Assembly: GCA_041689995.1 (NCBI GenBank)
Contig: JBDNFD010000099.1
Span: 1-22,801 of the forward strand
Length of the DNA: 22,801 nucleotides
Direction: 5' to 3'
Source: DASSWG01 sp041689995
GTDB taxonomy: Bacteria; Bacteroidota; Bacteroidia; Flavobacteriales; Flavobacteriaceae
This document shows positions 1-7,620 of the stretch, in pieces. The notes beneath the pieces were generated by a model. It saw only the letters and a program-made list of their open reading frames with translations, made no database searches and was not told the DNA's origin. Made by a program: the position numbers and the translations under genes. Each line of letters starts with the position of its first letter. Positions within the stretch are counted from its first letter, which is position 1.

Positions 1-61
1 AATAAGATACTTTGTCGTGAATATTTTCAAAAAACCTTGATGTTTTTCTAAAACCGCTGGT

Positions 62-484
62 TTAAAATGTAAAAAAACTCTTGTAAGTACCGATTTCATT
101 GATGTTTTGGTCTATCACTCTTATATTAGAATAGAGCCAAAAATATTTATCGCCTCTTATTCTAGAAATTTTATAACGTTGTCCATCTTTTTGAACTGGC
201 TTTCCTTTTTCAAAAGCTGTAATATTGTCTATATAATTGTCCACAAAATTATATATAGCAACTGTAAAAATTACAGGTAGGTAGAATTTAGATTTAGATT
301 TTTTGTCTGGAATGTAAATGAGGGTATTTTTCTGTTGTTTTTTATCCTTTATTGTTTGGTTTATCAAGTAGGAATTGACCAATTCAAATTTTTGAAGTTT
401 TAATTTGTCAATGTTAAAAGATGGTTTTAATTTTCTTTCTGCAAATTCAATAAGTATTTCTAAATATTTGCTTATATCATTCAT
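62..484 (-). CDS. Unknown protein, N-terminal part, probably frameshifted and cut by the window edge
   Basis: This is a 140-residue ORF of no family I can name. It is rich in Lys, Ile, Asn and Tyr and visibly more AT-rich than the genes to its right, which suggests acquired DNA. It has a mixed alpha/beta composition and no signal peptide; a hydrophobic stretch near residues 68-80 (LPVIFTVAIYNF) looks like a buried helix rather than a clear membrane anchor. The ORF ends right after a run of seven T (plus-strand A at 71-77). Removing one base there joins the frame to a stop-free continuation to base 1 that reads sensibly (KPAVLEKHQGFFENIHDKV). I therefore think the real protein is longer and that this frame is broken by mutation, slippage or sequencing error. 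The ATG at 484 has no strong ribosome binding site, which is normal for this phylum. Confidence 0.5.
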   Translation of the reverse strand: MNDISKYLEILIEFAERKLKPSFNIDKLKLQKFELVNSYLINQTIKDKKQQKNTLIYIPDKKSKSKFYLPVIFTVAIYNFVDNYIDNITAFEKGKPVQKDGQRYKISRIRGDKYFWLYSNIRVIDQNINEIGTYKSFFTF

Positions 485-511
485 ACTTGTTATTCTACTC
501 TGGTTTTAAAC

Positions 512-580
512 GTTGGCTTAAGTATTAGCAAAAAACCAAATTTGCTTTTTGTGAGGCTGGCTTTTCAGCTTGCCGCCAAC
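512..580. repeat. Imperfect inverted-repeat element upstream of the unknown gene
   Basis: GTTGGC at 512-517 is mirrored by GCCAAC at 575-580, and each arm is followed by AAGTAT. The short palindrome CAAATTTG lies inside. The rest of the intergenic stretch from 485 to about 900 shows no other clear signal except the short ORF and terminator listed separately. Elements of this look flank orphan genes in flavobacterial genomes, but that is recollection and not shown here. The arm order is opposite to that of an integron attC site. Confidence 0.25.
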
Positions 581-698
581 ATAAGTATCTCCCAAATCCC
601 AAGTACCCATATTCCACAAACAAACCCCAACAGCCACTTATTTTCAATGAAAAACAAGATAATAAGACACCGATCTTCCAACCAAATGTATTAAAAAA

Positions 699-830
699 AT
701 GTTAACCACTCTGCTTTTTCAGTTAATCATTTATTTAGCAGCACTTCATCTTTTCAGCTTACTTCGAAAAAACCCTAAACCGGCTGTGCCTTCAAAGAAA
801 ACCCCGAAGGGAATGGAATGCCAGCAATAA
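699..830 (+). CDS. Possible 43-residue small membrane protein
   Basis: This is a short ORF with ATG at 699 and TAA at 828-830. Residues 3-22 form a continuous hydrophobic segment (Leu/Ile/Phe/Ala), followed by a basic, proline-rich tail ending in GMECQQ. The architecture of one membrane helix plus a lysine-rich cytosolic tail is typical of real small membrane proteins. The ORF is followed within 45 nt by a terminator hairpin that could serve it. Against it: there is no -7 box of the TAnnTTTG type and no ribosome binding site upstream. The call is speculative. Confidence 0.2.
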   Translation: MLTTLLFQLIIYLAALHLFSLLRKNPKPAVPSKKTPKGMECQQ

Positions 831-870
831 TGTGGTAAAACAAAACACATACTACATTATTGGTCATTAA

Positions 871-893
871 AAAAGAGGCATTTTGCCTCTTTT
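871..893 (-). terminator. Rho-independent terminator after the hemerythrin gene
   Basis: This is a perfect 10-bp stem (AAAAGAGGCA / TGCCTCTTTT) with a 3-nt loop. On the minus strand it is followed by a T tract. It lies 46 nt below the stop codon of the minus-strand hemerythrin gene and marks the end of the long minus-strand gene run. The symmetric A/T flanks mean it could also stop plus-strand transcripts. Confidence 0.8.
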
Positions 894-938
894 CAATTAA
901 TATGACGCTGTGTTTATACCATTAAACAGTACAAATTT

Positions 939-1391
939 CTATTTCCAAAATTCATCCTCGGTATTGTCCACAAACTTTTCTTCCACGTGCTTTTCATTAA
1001 TCAGTTTTAATTGTTCCTCCGTGGCGGCTTGTTGTATTTCATTAAAAAGTATGCGTTCCTCAAAGCGCACGTGCGCATCCAATTCCTCTTCCAGCAGGCT
1101 CAAAGATCTTTCAATAGCTCGCTCATCCGCAAAGAGGCGGGTGAGCCTACGGTGTTCCGCGAGCGCCTTTTTTACCAATTTATGGTTTTCGTCAAGCACC
1201 GGAAAAAGGTGTTTTTCTTCCAATTCAAAATGCGGCCGAACGTGTTCTTTAAAAAACCAATCGGTATATTTCTTCATTCGCGATGCTTCGATCCCTTTGG
1301 AAATTCCGGCCCTAATTTTCCAGCACAATAATAAGGTATGGTGGTGATCCCTGCTAAAAGGTTGAATTGATTTATCTCGTTTTATCGGCAT
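939..1391 (-). CDS. Hemerythrin HHE domain protein
   Basis: This is a 150-residue all-helical protein of the hemerythrin-like cation-binding family. Candidate di-iron ligands appear in family order: the H16-H18 cluster (RDHHHTLLL), H54 and E58 (HFELEEKHLF, with H61), H80 (AEHRRL), and H107 with E111/E112 (HVRFEERILF). Such proteins bind O2 or NO or act in iron and redox handling; the ligand here is unknown. The open frame extends 34 codons further upstream to 1493, but that stretch has no hemerythrin character. The ATG at 1391 starts right before the conserved region, so I prefer it. The gene is the last of the minus-strand run, about 300 nt after acnA, and is followed by a strong terminator. 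A second hemerythrin-type protein (Ric) lies in the same run, which fits a shared NO or oxygen theme. Confidence 0.85.
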   Translation of the reverse strand: MPIKRDKSIQPFSRDHHHTLLLCWKIRAGISKGIEASRMKKYTDWFFKEHVRPHFELEEKHLFPVLDENHKLVKKALAEHRRLTRLFADERAIERSLSLLEEELDAHVRFEERILFNEIQQAATEEQLKLINEKHVEEKFVDNTEDEFWK

Positions 1392-1576
1392 TTTATCATT
1401 TTTTAGGAACGCTTCCCCAGGTTGGGCATTCGTGGATTTCACCCTCTCTGGGCTGATCCATCTATATTCTCTCTTACAAATTCCTACGTCCACATATAGC
1501 TGTCCGTATGGTTTTCACATCATTTGCTTTTCTTCGTACAATATCCGGATTTTATCATCATAGTATTGGAAACCCT

Positions 1577-1616
1577 ATCAAAGTAAAGACAAACCTTCGA
1601 CTGCCTTTCCTTTGAT
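1577..1616. repeat. Inverted repeat in the acnA-hemerythrin intergenic region
   Basis: ATCAAAGTAAAG at 1577-1588 pairs with CTTTCCTTTGAT at 1605-1616, giving a 12-bp stem with one mismatch and a 16-nt loop. It has no T tract, so it is not an obvious terminator. It may be an RNA processing or regulatory hairpin, or chance. The surrounding gap between acnA and the hemerythrin start (1392-1688) shows no clear TAnnTTTG promoter. Confidence 0.3.
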
Positions 1617-1688
1617 TATCCTAATCTGACTTCCTGAAAATTTCAGTGCTATTAGCCAAGTCAATTATTCTGGAGTTATCAGGTTCAA

Positions 1689-4475
1689 TTAATCTGTGCT
1701 CTTCAAAAAATTCCGCAAAACATATTGCAGGATTCCTTCGTTTTTATAATATTCGATTTCAATGGCAGAATCCAAACGGGCAATGGCATTGAACTTGATT
1801 TTCTTTCCGTCTGTGCTTTCAGCAATTACTTGCACTTCTTTCAAAGGTTCCAAACCTTCGGCGATTCCGGTAATCGTAAATGTTTCTTTTCCGGTAAGTC
1901 CCAATGTTGAGGCTGTTTCCCCCTTTTTATACTGTAATGGCAACACACCAAGTCCCACCAAATTGCTTCGGTGAATACGTTCATAACTCTCTGCCAACAC
2001 TGCTTTTATACCGAGCAAATAGGTGCCTTTTGCTGCCCAATCGCGGGAAGAACCACTGCCGTAATCTTTTCCGGTCAGCACGACAAGCGGAGTTCCTTCT
2101 TCCTTATATTTTGTGGAAGCATCAAAAACGGTCATTTCTTCACCCGTAGGAATGTGCGTGGTATATCCGCCTTCTTTGGTAGCGAGTTTATTTTTGATAC
2201 GAACATTGGCAAAGGTGCCGCGGGTCATGACCTCATCGTTTCCACGACGAGAACCATAGGAATTGAAATTCTTTTTCTCCACACCTTTGCTTATCAAATA
2301 CTGGCCTGCAGCAGAATCTTCCGCAAACGCACCGGCAGGCGAAATATGATCGGTGGTGATGCTGTCGCCAAGCATCAATAAAACCCTGGCATTGTGCACA
2401 TCTTTCAGTTCCGGAGCCTCTTCTGAAATATTATTGAAAAAAGGAGCTTCTTTGATATAAGTTGAGGAATCATCCCATTGATATAGCTTGTCCTGGGCTA
2501 CTTCCAAATTTCTCCAAATGTCGTTTCCTTCGAAGATTTCGTCATAATTCTTGGCAAAATCCTTGGGATTGAGCACCGTGCGCATCAACTCATTGATCTC
2601 GTCATTGGAAGGCCAAATATCTTTTAAAAATACAGGTTCGTGGTTGCGATCAAAACTCAAAGGTTCGGTTGTCAAATCAATATCCACGCGACCGGCGAGT
2701 GCATAAGCCACCACCAACATCGGGGACATTAAGAAATTCATTTTTACTTGCGGATGGATACGTGCTTCAAAATTTCGGTTTCCCGATAATACCGAAGCCA
2801 CGATCAACTCATTTTCATCTACCGCTTTGGCGATTTGTGGGGGTAAAGGACCCGAATTCCCGATACAAGAAGTACAGCCATAACCCACCAAATGGAATTC
2901 CAAAGCTTCCAAATCTTTCATTAAATCGGCTTTTTCCAAATAATCAGTGACTACTTTGGAACCAGGTGCTAAAGAAGTTTTCACCCAAGGTTTCACGTCT
3001 ATTCCACGTTCCCGGGCTTTCCGGGCGACCAAACCCGCGCCGATCATCACAAACGGATTGGATGTGTTGGTACAGGAAGTGATCGCGGCAATGGCCACAG
3101 ATCCATCGGAAAGCATGTATTTTTCGGCACCTTCTGAAATCCATACGGTTTTCAACCCATCTTTTTCCTGAACTTCTAATTGTTCATTTGAATCCTCAGC
3201 TGAAGATTCGTGCACTGGCTGACTTCCGCCTTCCGCACACCAGCGGCTTAAGGCTTCTTCACGAGCTTCCGGATGAATGTAGAACCGGTCAAAGCCTTCA
3301 TCGAGCAATTGGATGAATTTATTTTTAAATTCGCTTAAAGCAATTTTATCTTGTGGACGCTTTGGACCGGCGACACTGGGTTCAACGGTGGAAAGATCCA
3401 ATTCCAACACATCTGTATATTCAATGTCGTCTTCATTCTCACGCCACAGCATATTTTTCTTGCAGTAGGTTTCCACCAAATCGAGCTGTTCTTCAGAACG
3501 ATTGCTTTGCCGCATATAGTGCAAGGTTTTGTCATCAATGGGAAAATAAGTAATGGTGCAACCAAATTCCGGGGACATATTCCCTATGGTCGCCCTATCC
3601 GGCACCGTTAGATTTTCGAGTCCAGGACCAAAAACCTCTACGAATTTGCCAACCACCCCATAATTTCTAAGAAGTTGGGCAATGGTCAACACTAAATCCG
3701 TGGCGGTAGTTCCTACTGGAAGTTTCCCAGAAAGTTTCAATCCGATCACTTCTGGCGCAATAAAATAAATAGGTTGCCCCAAGAGTGCAGCTTCAGCTTC
3801 GATACCGCCAACGCCCCAAGCTACCACGCCAATTCCGTTAACCATTGGTGTATGGCTGTCGGTCCCGACCAAAGTGTCCGGAAAAACTTCACCATCACGG
3901 GCAATGACGCCTTTGGAAAGATATTCTAAATTGACTTGGTGACAGATTCCCATTCCGGGGGGAACCACACTAAAATTTTTAAAGGCTTTCTGACCCCATT
4001 TTAAAAAACGGTAACGTTCATTATTGCGTTTGTATTCCTCATCAATATTGCGATTATAGGCATATTTAGTTCCAAAATAATCCACTTGCACCGAATGATC
4101 CACGACAAGATCCACAGGAACCATCGGATTTATCGCATCCGGATTTTTACCTTTTCTGGCAACCTCCGCACGCAAAGAAGCAATATCCACTATAGATGGA
4201 ACGCCTGTGAAATCCTGCATCAGCACCCGGGCGGGTTTAAACGGGATATCCTTATCGGAACCTTTGGGGCTCCAATGAAGTAAGGTGTCTATATGTTCTT
4301 TGGTCACGGCAAATCCATCGAAGTTTCGCAAGGTGTTTTCCAACAAAATACGGATCGAAAAAGGCAATTTCTTTATAACATTCCCCTGTTTTTGAAGTTC
4401 GGTAAGGCTGTAATAATCAAAGTTGCCGTTTTTTGTGGACAATGATTTTTTGATGTGGTAAGGATCTTTGGACAT
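1689..4475 (-). CDS. acnA: Aconitate hydratase A (AcnA/IRP-type)
   Basis: This 928-residue aconitase interconverts citrate and isocitrate in the cytoplasm using a [4Fe-4S] cluster. Its length fits the AcnA/IRP1 branch (about 890-930) rather than the shorter mitochondrial-type enzyme. The cluster cysteines are C468 (TSCTNTSNP), C534 and C537 (GYGCTSCIGNSGPL). Other family signatures are DHS at 126-128, TDSHTP at 205-210, GDSITTDHISPAG and the substrate-binding YGSGSSRDWAAKG near the C-terminus. A charged, low-complexity insert around residues 415-440 precedes the cluster domain. The gene sits in a run with the Fe-S repair protein Ric, 90 nt downstream of the DUF488 gene, with no clear promoter of its own. 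In E. coli AcnA is the stress-stable aconitase, so a role as a replacement enzyme under NO or oxidative stress is a reasonable inference. I cannot tell whether the genome has another aconitase. Confidence 0.97.
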   Translation of the reverse strand: MSKDPYHIKKSLSTKNGNFDYYSLTELQKQGNVIKKLPFSIRILLENTLRNFDGFAVTKEHIDTLLHWSPKGSDKDIPFKPARVLMQDFTGVPSIVDIASLRAEVARKGKNPDAINPMVPVDLVVDHSVQVDYFGTKYAYNRNIDEEYKRNNERYRFLKWGQKAFKNFSVVPPGMGICHQVNLEYLSKGVIARDGEVFPDTLVGTDSHTPMVNGIGVVAWGVGGIEAEAALLGQPIYFIAPEVIGLKLSGKLPVGTTATDLVLTIAQLLRNYGVVGKFVEVFGPGLENLTVPDRATIGNMSPEFGCTITYFPIDDKTLHYMRQSNRSEEQLDLVETYCKKNMLWRENEDDIEYTDVLELDLSTVEPSVAGPKRPQDKIALSEFKNKFIQLLDEGFDRFYIHPEAREEALSRWCAEGGSQPVHESSAEDSNEQLEVQEKDGLKTVWISEGAEKYMLSDGSVAIAAITSCTNTSNPFVMIGAGLVARKARERGIDVKPWVKTSLAPGSKVVTDYLEKADLMKDLEALEFHLVGYGCTSCIGNSGPLPPQIAKAVDENELIVASVLSGNRNFEARIHPQVKMNFLMSPMLVVAYALAGRVDIDLTTEPLSFDRNHEPVFLKDIWPSNDEINELMRTVLNPKDFAKNYDEIFEGNDIWRNLEVAQDKLYQWDDSSTYIKEAPFFNNISEEAPELKDVHNARVLLMLGDSITTDHISPAGAFAEDSAAGQYLISKGVEKKNFNSYGSRRGNDEVMTRGTFANVRIKNKLATKEGGYTTHIPTGEEMTVFDASTKYKEEGTPLVVLTGKDYGSGSSRDWAAKGTYLLGIKAVLAESYERIHRSNLVGLGVLPLQYKKGETASTLGLTGKETFTITGIAEGLEPLKEVQVIAESTDGKKIKFNAIARLDSAIEIEYYKNEGILQYVLRNFLKSTD

Positions 4476-4564
4476 AATTTATGTTTTTAAATTTTCGTAA
4501 TTTCGATTTTATGGAACACAGATGATTGCTCAATCCGACTTCGATTTGCTATTGGGGCAGCGTT

Positions 4565-4915
4565 CTATTTATTTTCCAAAACCCGTTTCAGTACGACGGC
4601 TTGGTTCATTTTTTCATCTTTTGCCGCGTAGAGCAAGGTAACAGTTTTTTTCTTGGCAATCTTCGTGATTTCCTCCAAATTATCGAGATGGTTTTTCAAT
4701 TCCTTTTTATAGCGTTCCTCAAATTCACTAAAACGTTCTTCTTTGTGGTCGAACCATTTCCGCAGATCATCCGAAGGGGCAATTTCTTTATTCCAATCGT
4801 CGAGTTTCGCATCTTCCTTGGAAACCCCACGCGGCCAAAGACGATCCACTAAAATACGGAGGCCGTCTTTTTTGGCATAAACGTCATAAATACGTTTTAT
4901 CTTGATGGGGTGCAT
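4565..4915 (-). CDS. DUF488 family protein
   Basis: This small 116-residue cytoplasmic protein belongs to the DUF488 (YeaO-like) family, recognised by the N-terminal IYDVYAKKDGLRILVDRLWPRG pattern (residues about 9-30), the WNKEIAPSDDLRKWF segment, and the C-terminal KKKTVTLLYAAKDEKMNQA strand-helix. The length is the usual full length. The biochemical function of the family is not established. The gene lies 6 nt after the ric stop, so the two are almost certainly co-transcribed. Pairing with Ric and hemerythrin genes suggests a stress or iron-related job here, which is inference only. Confidence 0.88.
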   Translation of the reverse strand: MHPIKIKRIYDVYAKKDGLRILVDRLWPRGVSKEDAKLDDWNKEIAPSDDLRKWFDHKEERFSEFEERYKKELKNHLDNLEEITKIAKKKTVTLLYAAKDEKMNQAVVLKRVLENK

Positions 4916-4921
4916 CTCACT

Positions 4922-5647
4922 CTAATTTGAAAGTTCTTGTTCCAGTTTTATAGCATTGGGAAATAGGATATTATTTTCCAAGTGAATATGCAAGTGCAAA
5001 TCGGTTTCATAATCTTTCAGCAGCCCAAAAGTTACCCGGTAGGTGTTGCATGCATCAGCCGGCGGCGTGTAATCATGTGTAAGTTTCGCGATTTCCCTAA
5101 AACGTTCGCCCTCAGTTTCGTGTTCACTCATCATTTTTTGAATGGGAGCGATGACCGACCCAAATGATTTCGGGTCTATTTTTACACCTTTCTCCTGTTC
5201 CTTTACCATTTTTCGCATCAGTGGAAACAACATCAATTCTTCTCTTTTCATATGCGTTGTCAATTCCCCGGCGGAAGCATTGAAATGCTCGAAAATTTCG
5301 ATTAATTCGGGGTGTTTATCGCCGTGGACTTTGCAAATTTTCGTGAGGTATTCCTTTAAAATGGGAATCTGTTTTTCGGCATAACGATGGTGTTTTTTCT
5401 CCACATAATCTGCCAACAAATCCAATGGCCAAGATTGATAATCGGTGGTGTTTTGAGAGCTTTGCTGTTGAACGCTCTCAATTTCTTTCACCATAGCCAT
5501 CGTATCCAATTTTTTATCTTCGCAAGCCGCGGCTGTACTTCGGTTTCCTTGACAACAAAAATCTATTTTATGATTTTTGAATATTTGGGCGGTACGGTAG
5601 TCTTCCGCTACGAGTTCTCCTATTATTTTATTTTCTGTGAGTTGCAT
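4922..5647 (-). CDS. ric: Iron-sulfur cluster repair di-iron protein (Ric/ScdA/YtfE)
   Basis: This 241-residue protein repairs Fe-S clusters damaged by NO or oxidants. Residues 1-60 form the ScdA N-terminal domain with its hallmark cysteines (DFCCQG, C31-C32), and residues 75-235 form the hemerythrin-like domain. Candidate di-iron ligands are H86/H87, H132 with E136/E137, H176, H218/H220/H222 and E224 (DLHLHIHLENNILFP). An upstream ATG at 5683 would add 12 residues and overlap the cupin stop. I prefer the ATG at 5647 because the family begins with the MQLTENK-type start and the spacing is then 22 nt. The position between a cupin gene and DUF488, with a downstream aconitase, fits a nitrosative-stress operon under the Rrf2-type regulator at 11309-11746. 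Confidence 0.95.
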   Translation of the reverse strand: MQLTENKIIGELVAEDYRTAQIFKNHKIDFCCQGNRSTAAACEDKKLDTMAMVKEIESVQQQSSQNTTDYQSWPLDLLADYVEKKHHRYAEKQIPILKEYLTKICKVHGDKHPELIEIFEHFNASAGELTTHMKREELMLFPLMRKMVKEQEKGVKIDPKSFGSVIAPIQKMMSEHETEGERFREIAKLTHDYTPPADACNTYRVTFGLLKDYETDLHLHIHLENNILFPNAIKLEQELSN

Positions 5648-5669
5648 AATTATAGTTTTAAGGTTATTG

Positions 5670-5966
5670 TTAAATAAATTCAATTTCAGAGTCCATTGCC
5701 ATTAATGCAACCGCCTTAAAATCGGTCAATAGTTGCAGGGAATGAGGTTTTTTTGCGGGAATGATATACACACCTTCTTTTTCAAGGGTTTGCTCTTTCC
5801 CGTCAATTTTCAGCAAGGCACTGCCTTCTTGCACGATCACCACCGCTTCTTTAGTGCTGATGTGTTCAGGCATTTCCATTCCTTTTTTTCCAGTTACATT
5901 GAAAGTTCTGAAGCTTTCGCCAACTTTCAGCGGGGTCATTACAGGTTTTTCTATTGTTTTTTCCAT
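5670..5966 (-). CDS. Small cupin-domain protein
   Basis: This is a single-domain 98-residue cupin (cupin_2 type). The beta-barrel pattern is seen in TPLKVGESFRTF, then MPEHISTKEAVVIVQEGSAL (motif 1 with one His and Glu) and GVYIIPAKKPHSLQLL (motif 2 with PxxxPH). Only a reduced set of metal ligands is visible (H45 or so, and the His of KKPHS), so metal binding is plausible but not certain. It lies 24 nt after the TDO-family gene and 22 nt before ric, so it is surely in the same transcript. Such mini-cupins act as small-molecule or metal binders; no substrate can be assigned. Confidence 0.85.
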   Translation of the reverse strand: MEKTIEKPVMTPLKVGESFRTFNVTGKKGMEMPEHISTKEAVVIVQEGSALLKIDGKEQTLEKEGVYIIPAKKPHSLQLLTDFKAVALMAMDSEIEFI

Positions 5967-5990
5967 TTATGTGATTTTTATGATTATCGT

Positions 5991-6893
5991 TTATGCGCCC
6001 CAATTTTCCAACTCTTCAGCGGTCCAAAGCGATGGAAAGAATTTTCGTTGCTGGTATTTTGGGTGCAAATATTTTTTCCATTCGGAACCTCCTGTCGCGG
6101 CTTGGTTCTCTCCTTTTTTATCTAAATAATATTGGGCGGTGTTCAAGTGAACCAAGGGCCATTCGATATTATATATTCTGTCGAAATCTTTTAGTTTTTC
6201 GATCAACTTTTCCGAAGGGTTTTTCATTTGAAGCATTTTATCTTCCAAAGTATTTCCTTGTATTTCCTTTGCCAAGCGAATAAATTCATCCAAATATTTT
6301 TCCTCGAACAACCGCAAGGTCAAGGTTTTCTTTCCCGTAGTCCGATTTAACCCGGCATCGCGCCAATAAATATTTTCAAAATAATCTTCAACGGTCGGGT
6401 TTTTCGCCAATCGCCTTTTTCCGGGCTTGTTGATCAGATTTTCGAGCCGGGTACAATAAATTTCAATAAACCGAAATTGCGCACTTTGAAAACCACTTGC
6501 CGGTGCCAAAGTGCTTCGAAAAGTATTGTAGTCGTCATAATCCATTCCCACGGTCATCACATCATACGAAGTAATCAGCATTCCTGTATATCGGTTGATA
6601 CGATTAATTTTTTCGATCAAAAATTCCTCGGAAAGCTTCTCTTCGGTCGCAATTTGTTTGATTTCGTGGAGAACAAGTTTCAACATTAGTTCCACAACTT
6701 GATGGTACATGATGAAAATTTCTTCATCCTTAAAATTTGTGCGTGGTTTCTGAAGGGAAAGCAGTGTATCTACCTGAATATAATCCCAATAAGTAATGGG
6801 TTTTGCGTGTAACAAACCTTTCAAATAGGTTTCGGGGTTTTCGCCCAAATTCTCATATTTCTTGTTGATCTTCTCAATTATTTCATCTTTCAT
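5991..6893 (-). CDS. Tryptophan 2,3-dioxygenase family haem protein
   Basis: This 300-residue protein has clear TDO signatures: TYWDYIQVDTLLSLQ (34-48), EEIFIMYHQVVELMLKLVLHE (58-77), ASGFQSAQFRFIE (132-144) and a C-terminal ATGGSEW (266-272). Key positions known from Xanthomonas TDO appear conserved: F60 and distal H64, Y122 and R126 (substrate pocket), proximal haem ligand H249 (PLVHLNTAQ) and T267. The family converts L-tryptophan to N-formylkynurenine with O2. No other kynurenine gene is visible here. Instead the gene overlaps the preceding membrane protein by 4 nt (ATGA) and is followed by cupin and ric. It may therefore be a paralogue used for NO or O2 chemistry or sensing, or tryptophan catabolism placed in a stress operon. 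Family assignment is firm; the physiological role is not. Confidence 0.9.
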   Translation of the reverse strand: MKDEIIEKINKKYENLGENPETYLKGLLHAKPITYWDYIQVDTLLSLQKPRTNFKDEEIFIMYHQVVELMLKLVLHEIKQIATEEKLSEEFLIEKINRINRYTGMLITSYDVMTVGMDYDDYNTFRSTLAPASGFQSAQFRFIEIYCTRLENLINKPGKRRLAKNPTVEDYFENIYWRDAGLNRTTGKKTLTLRLFEEKYLDEFIRLAKEIQGNTLEDKMLQMKNPSEKLIEKLKDFDRIYNIEWPLVHLNTAQYYLDKKGENQAATGGSEWKKYLHPKYQQRKFFPSLWTAEELENWGA

Positions 6894-7333
6894 AGCTGTT
6901 TTTCATAAAGTTTATATCCATAAATAAAAAGGCAAATGACTTTTATAATCTCAAAAGCCACGTAATAATAATGTAGAAAGGATTCTGCCACTTCTTTTCC
7001 CGCGATGACATCTGCGGCCCGATCGTCCAGAAAAGGAAGCAACCAAATTGTCTGCAAAAACAGCAAAATAAGCGGGATTAAATAATAGAGTTCAACGCTT
7101 TTGAAAATATGGTTTTTTGCAAAGAAAAGATTTGCCCCGATGCAGATCGCAAAAACCCATTCCATAATATTAAGCGCCCCAAAAACAAGCGCACCGATTC
7201 CCAAACCGAGGGGAACTGTAATGCCAGGTGCTTGAAATTTAATCCAGGCTTCCATAAAACTGATGGCTCCCACAAACCCTAACCATAGGAATACAGAAAT
7301 TTGAGCGATAGGATATTTTACAGTATAGTTCAT
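6890..7333 (-). CDS. Four-helix membrane protein of unknown function
   Basis: This is a 147-residue integral membrane protein. Predicted membrane segments are near residues 10-28, 42-66, 80-100 and 120-141, with a short polar loop DDRAADVIAGKE before the last helix. I do not recognise a named family, although the layout recalls small DoxX- or DUF-type four-helix bundles. Its stop overlaps the TDO start (ATGA), implying translational coupling. Its own ATG in turn overlaps the stop of a tiny upstream reading frame. Residues such as E28 (FMEAW) and H122-Y125 (LHYYY) lie near or in helices and could bind a cofactor, but this is speculative. Context points to the NO and haem-oxidase theme. Confidence 0.75.
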   Translation of the reverse strand: MNYTVKYPIAQISVFLWLGFVGAISFMEAWIKFQAPGITVPLGLGIGALVFGALNIMEWVFAICIGANLFFAKNHIFKSVELYYLIPLILLFLQTIWLLPFLDDRAADVIAGKEVAESFLHYYYVAFEIIKVICLFIYGYKLYEKQL

Positions 7334-7620
7334 ATCAGAGGTTTTTCTGAGGAGTTTTTATAATATTCCAATTTCATTAGAAACATTTCGGCCATTTTAT
7401 TGGAACGCCAAATGGCTTCCTCGGCTATACCAGAAATACAATATCGCCTCTACTTTCAATTTCTTGTTTCATTAGTATCTATTGTTGTGTCGCCACTAAT
7501 CTGTTCAGCAAGCGGTACCACAACTATTTATTTTGTTCCTCCGCGAATCCTGTGGAATTCAATGTTCATTTTTGTTCTCATTTTTGCTTTCAAAAGGTAG
7601 AAATTTCGCAGAAAATTATA
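7330..7620 (-). other. Gap without an intact gene; fragments of reading frames and an inverted repeat
   Basis: This 290-nt break separates the oxidase genes from the TDO-ric genes. On the minus strand it carries only short frames: a 21-codon ATG frame (7395 down to 7330, MAEMFLMKLEYYKN...) whose TGA overlaps the next ATG, and pieces such as MKQEIESRGDIVFLV in another frame. It may be a decayed small gene. GTTGTG at 7484-7489 and CACAAC at 7519-7524 form an inverted repeat, with 11 of 16 positions matching if extended. I see no TAnnTTTG promoter and no clear terminator after the gene ending at 7621. Confidence 0.35.

Noticed and set aside
512..580. Integron attC site
   Set aside because: attC reads RYYYAAC first and GTTRRRY last; here the arms are in the reverse order and there is no integrase.
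910..1347. Plus-strand 145-codon reading frame
   Set aside because: It is antisense to the hemerythrin gene, Ser/Phe/Cys-rich, and has no family pattern; a shadow frame.
1392..1493. Longer hemerythrin start at 1493
   Set aside because: The added 34 residues show no hemerythrin pattern; the ATG at 1391 gives the usual family length.
1535..1556. TCCGGATAT-like motif upstream of the hemerythrin gene as a shared operator with 12137-12174
   Set aside because: Only a 6-7 nt similarity and a different arrangement; not enough to claim a regulon motif.
4524..4535. GATTGctCAATC palindrome upstream of acnA as an FNR/CRP site
   Set aside because: The half-site order and spacing do not match TTGAT-N4-ATCAA, and there is no second copy near other genes of the run.
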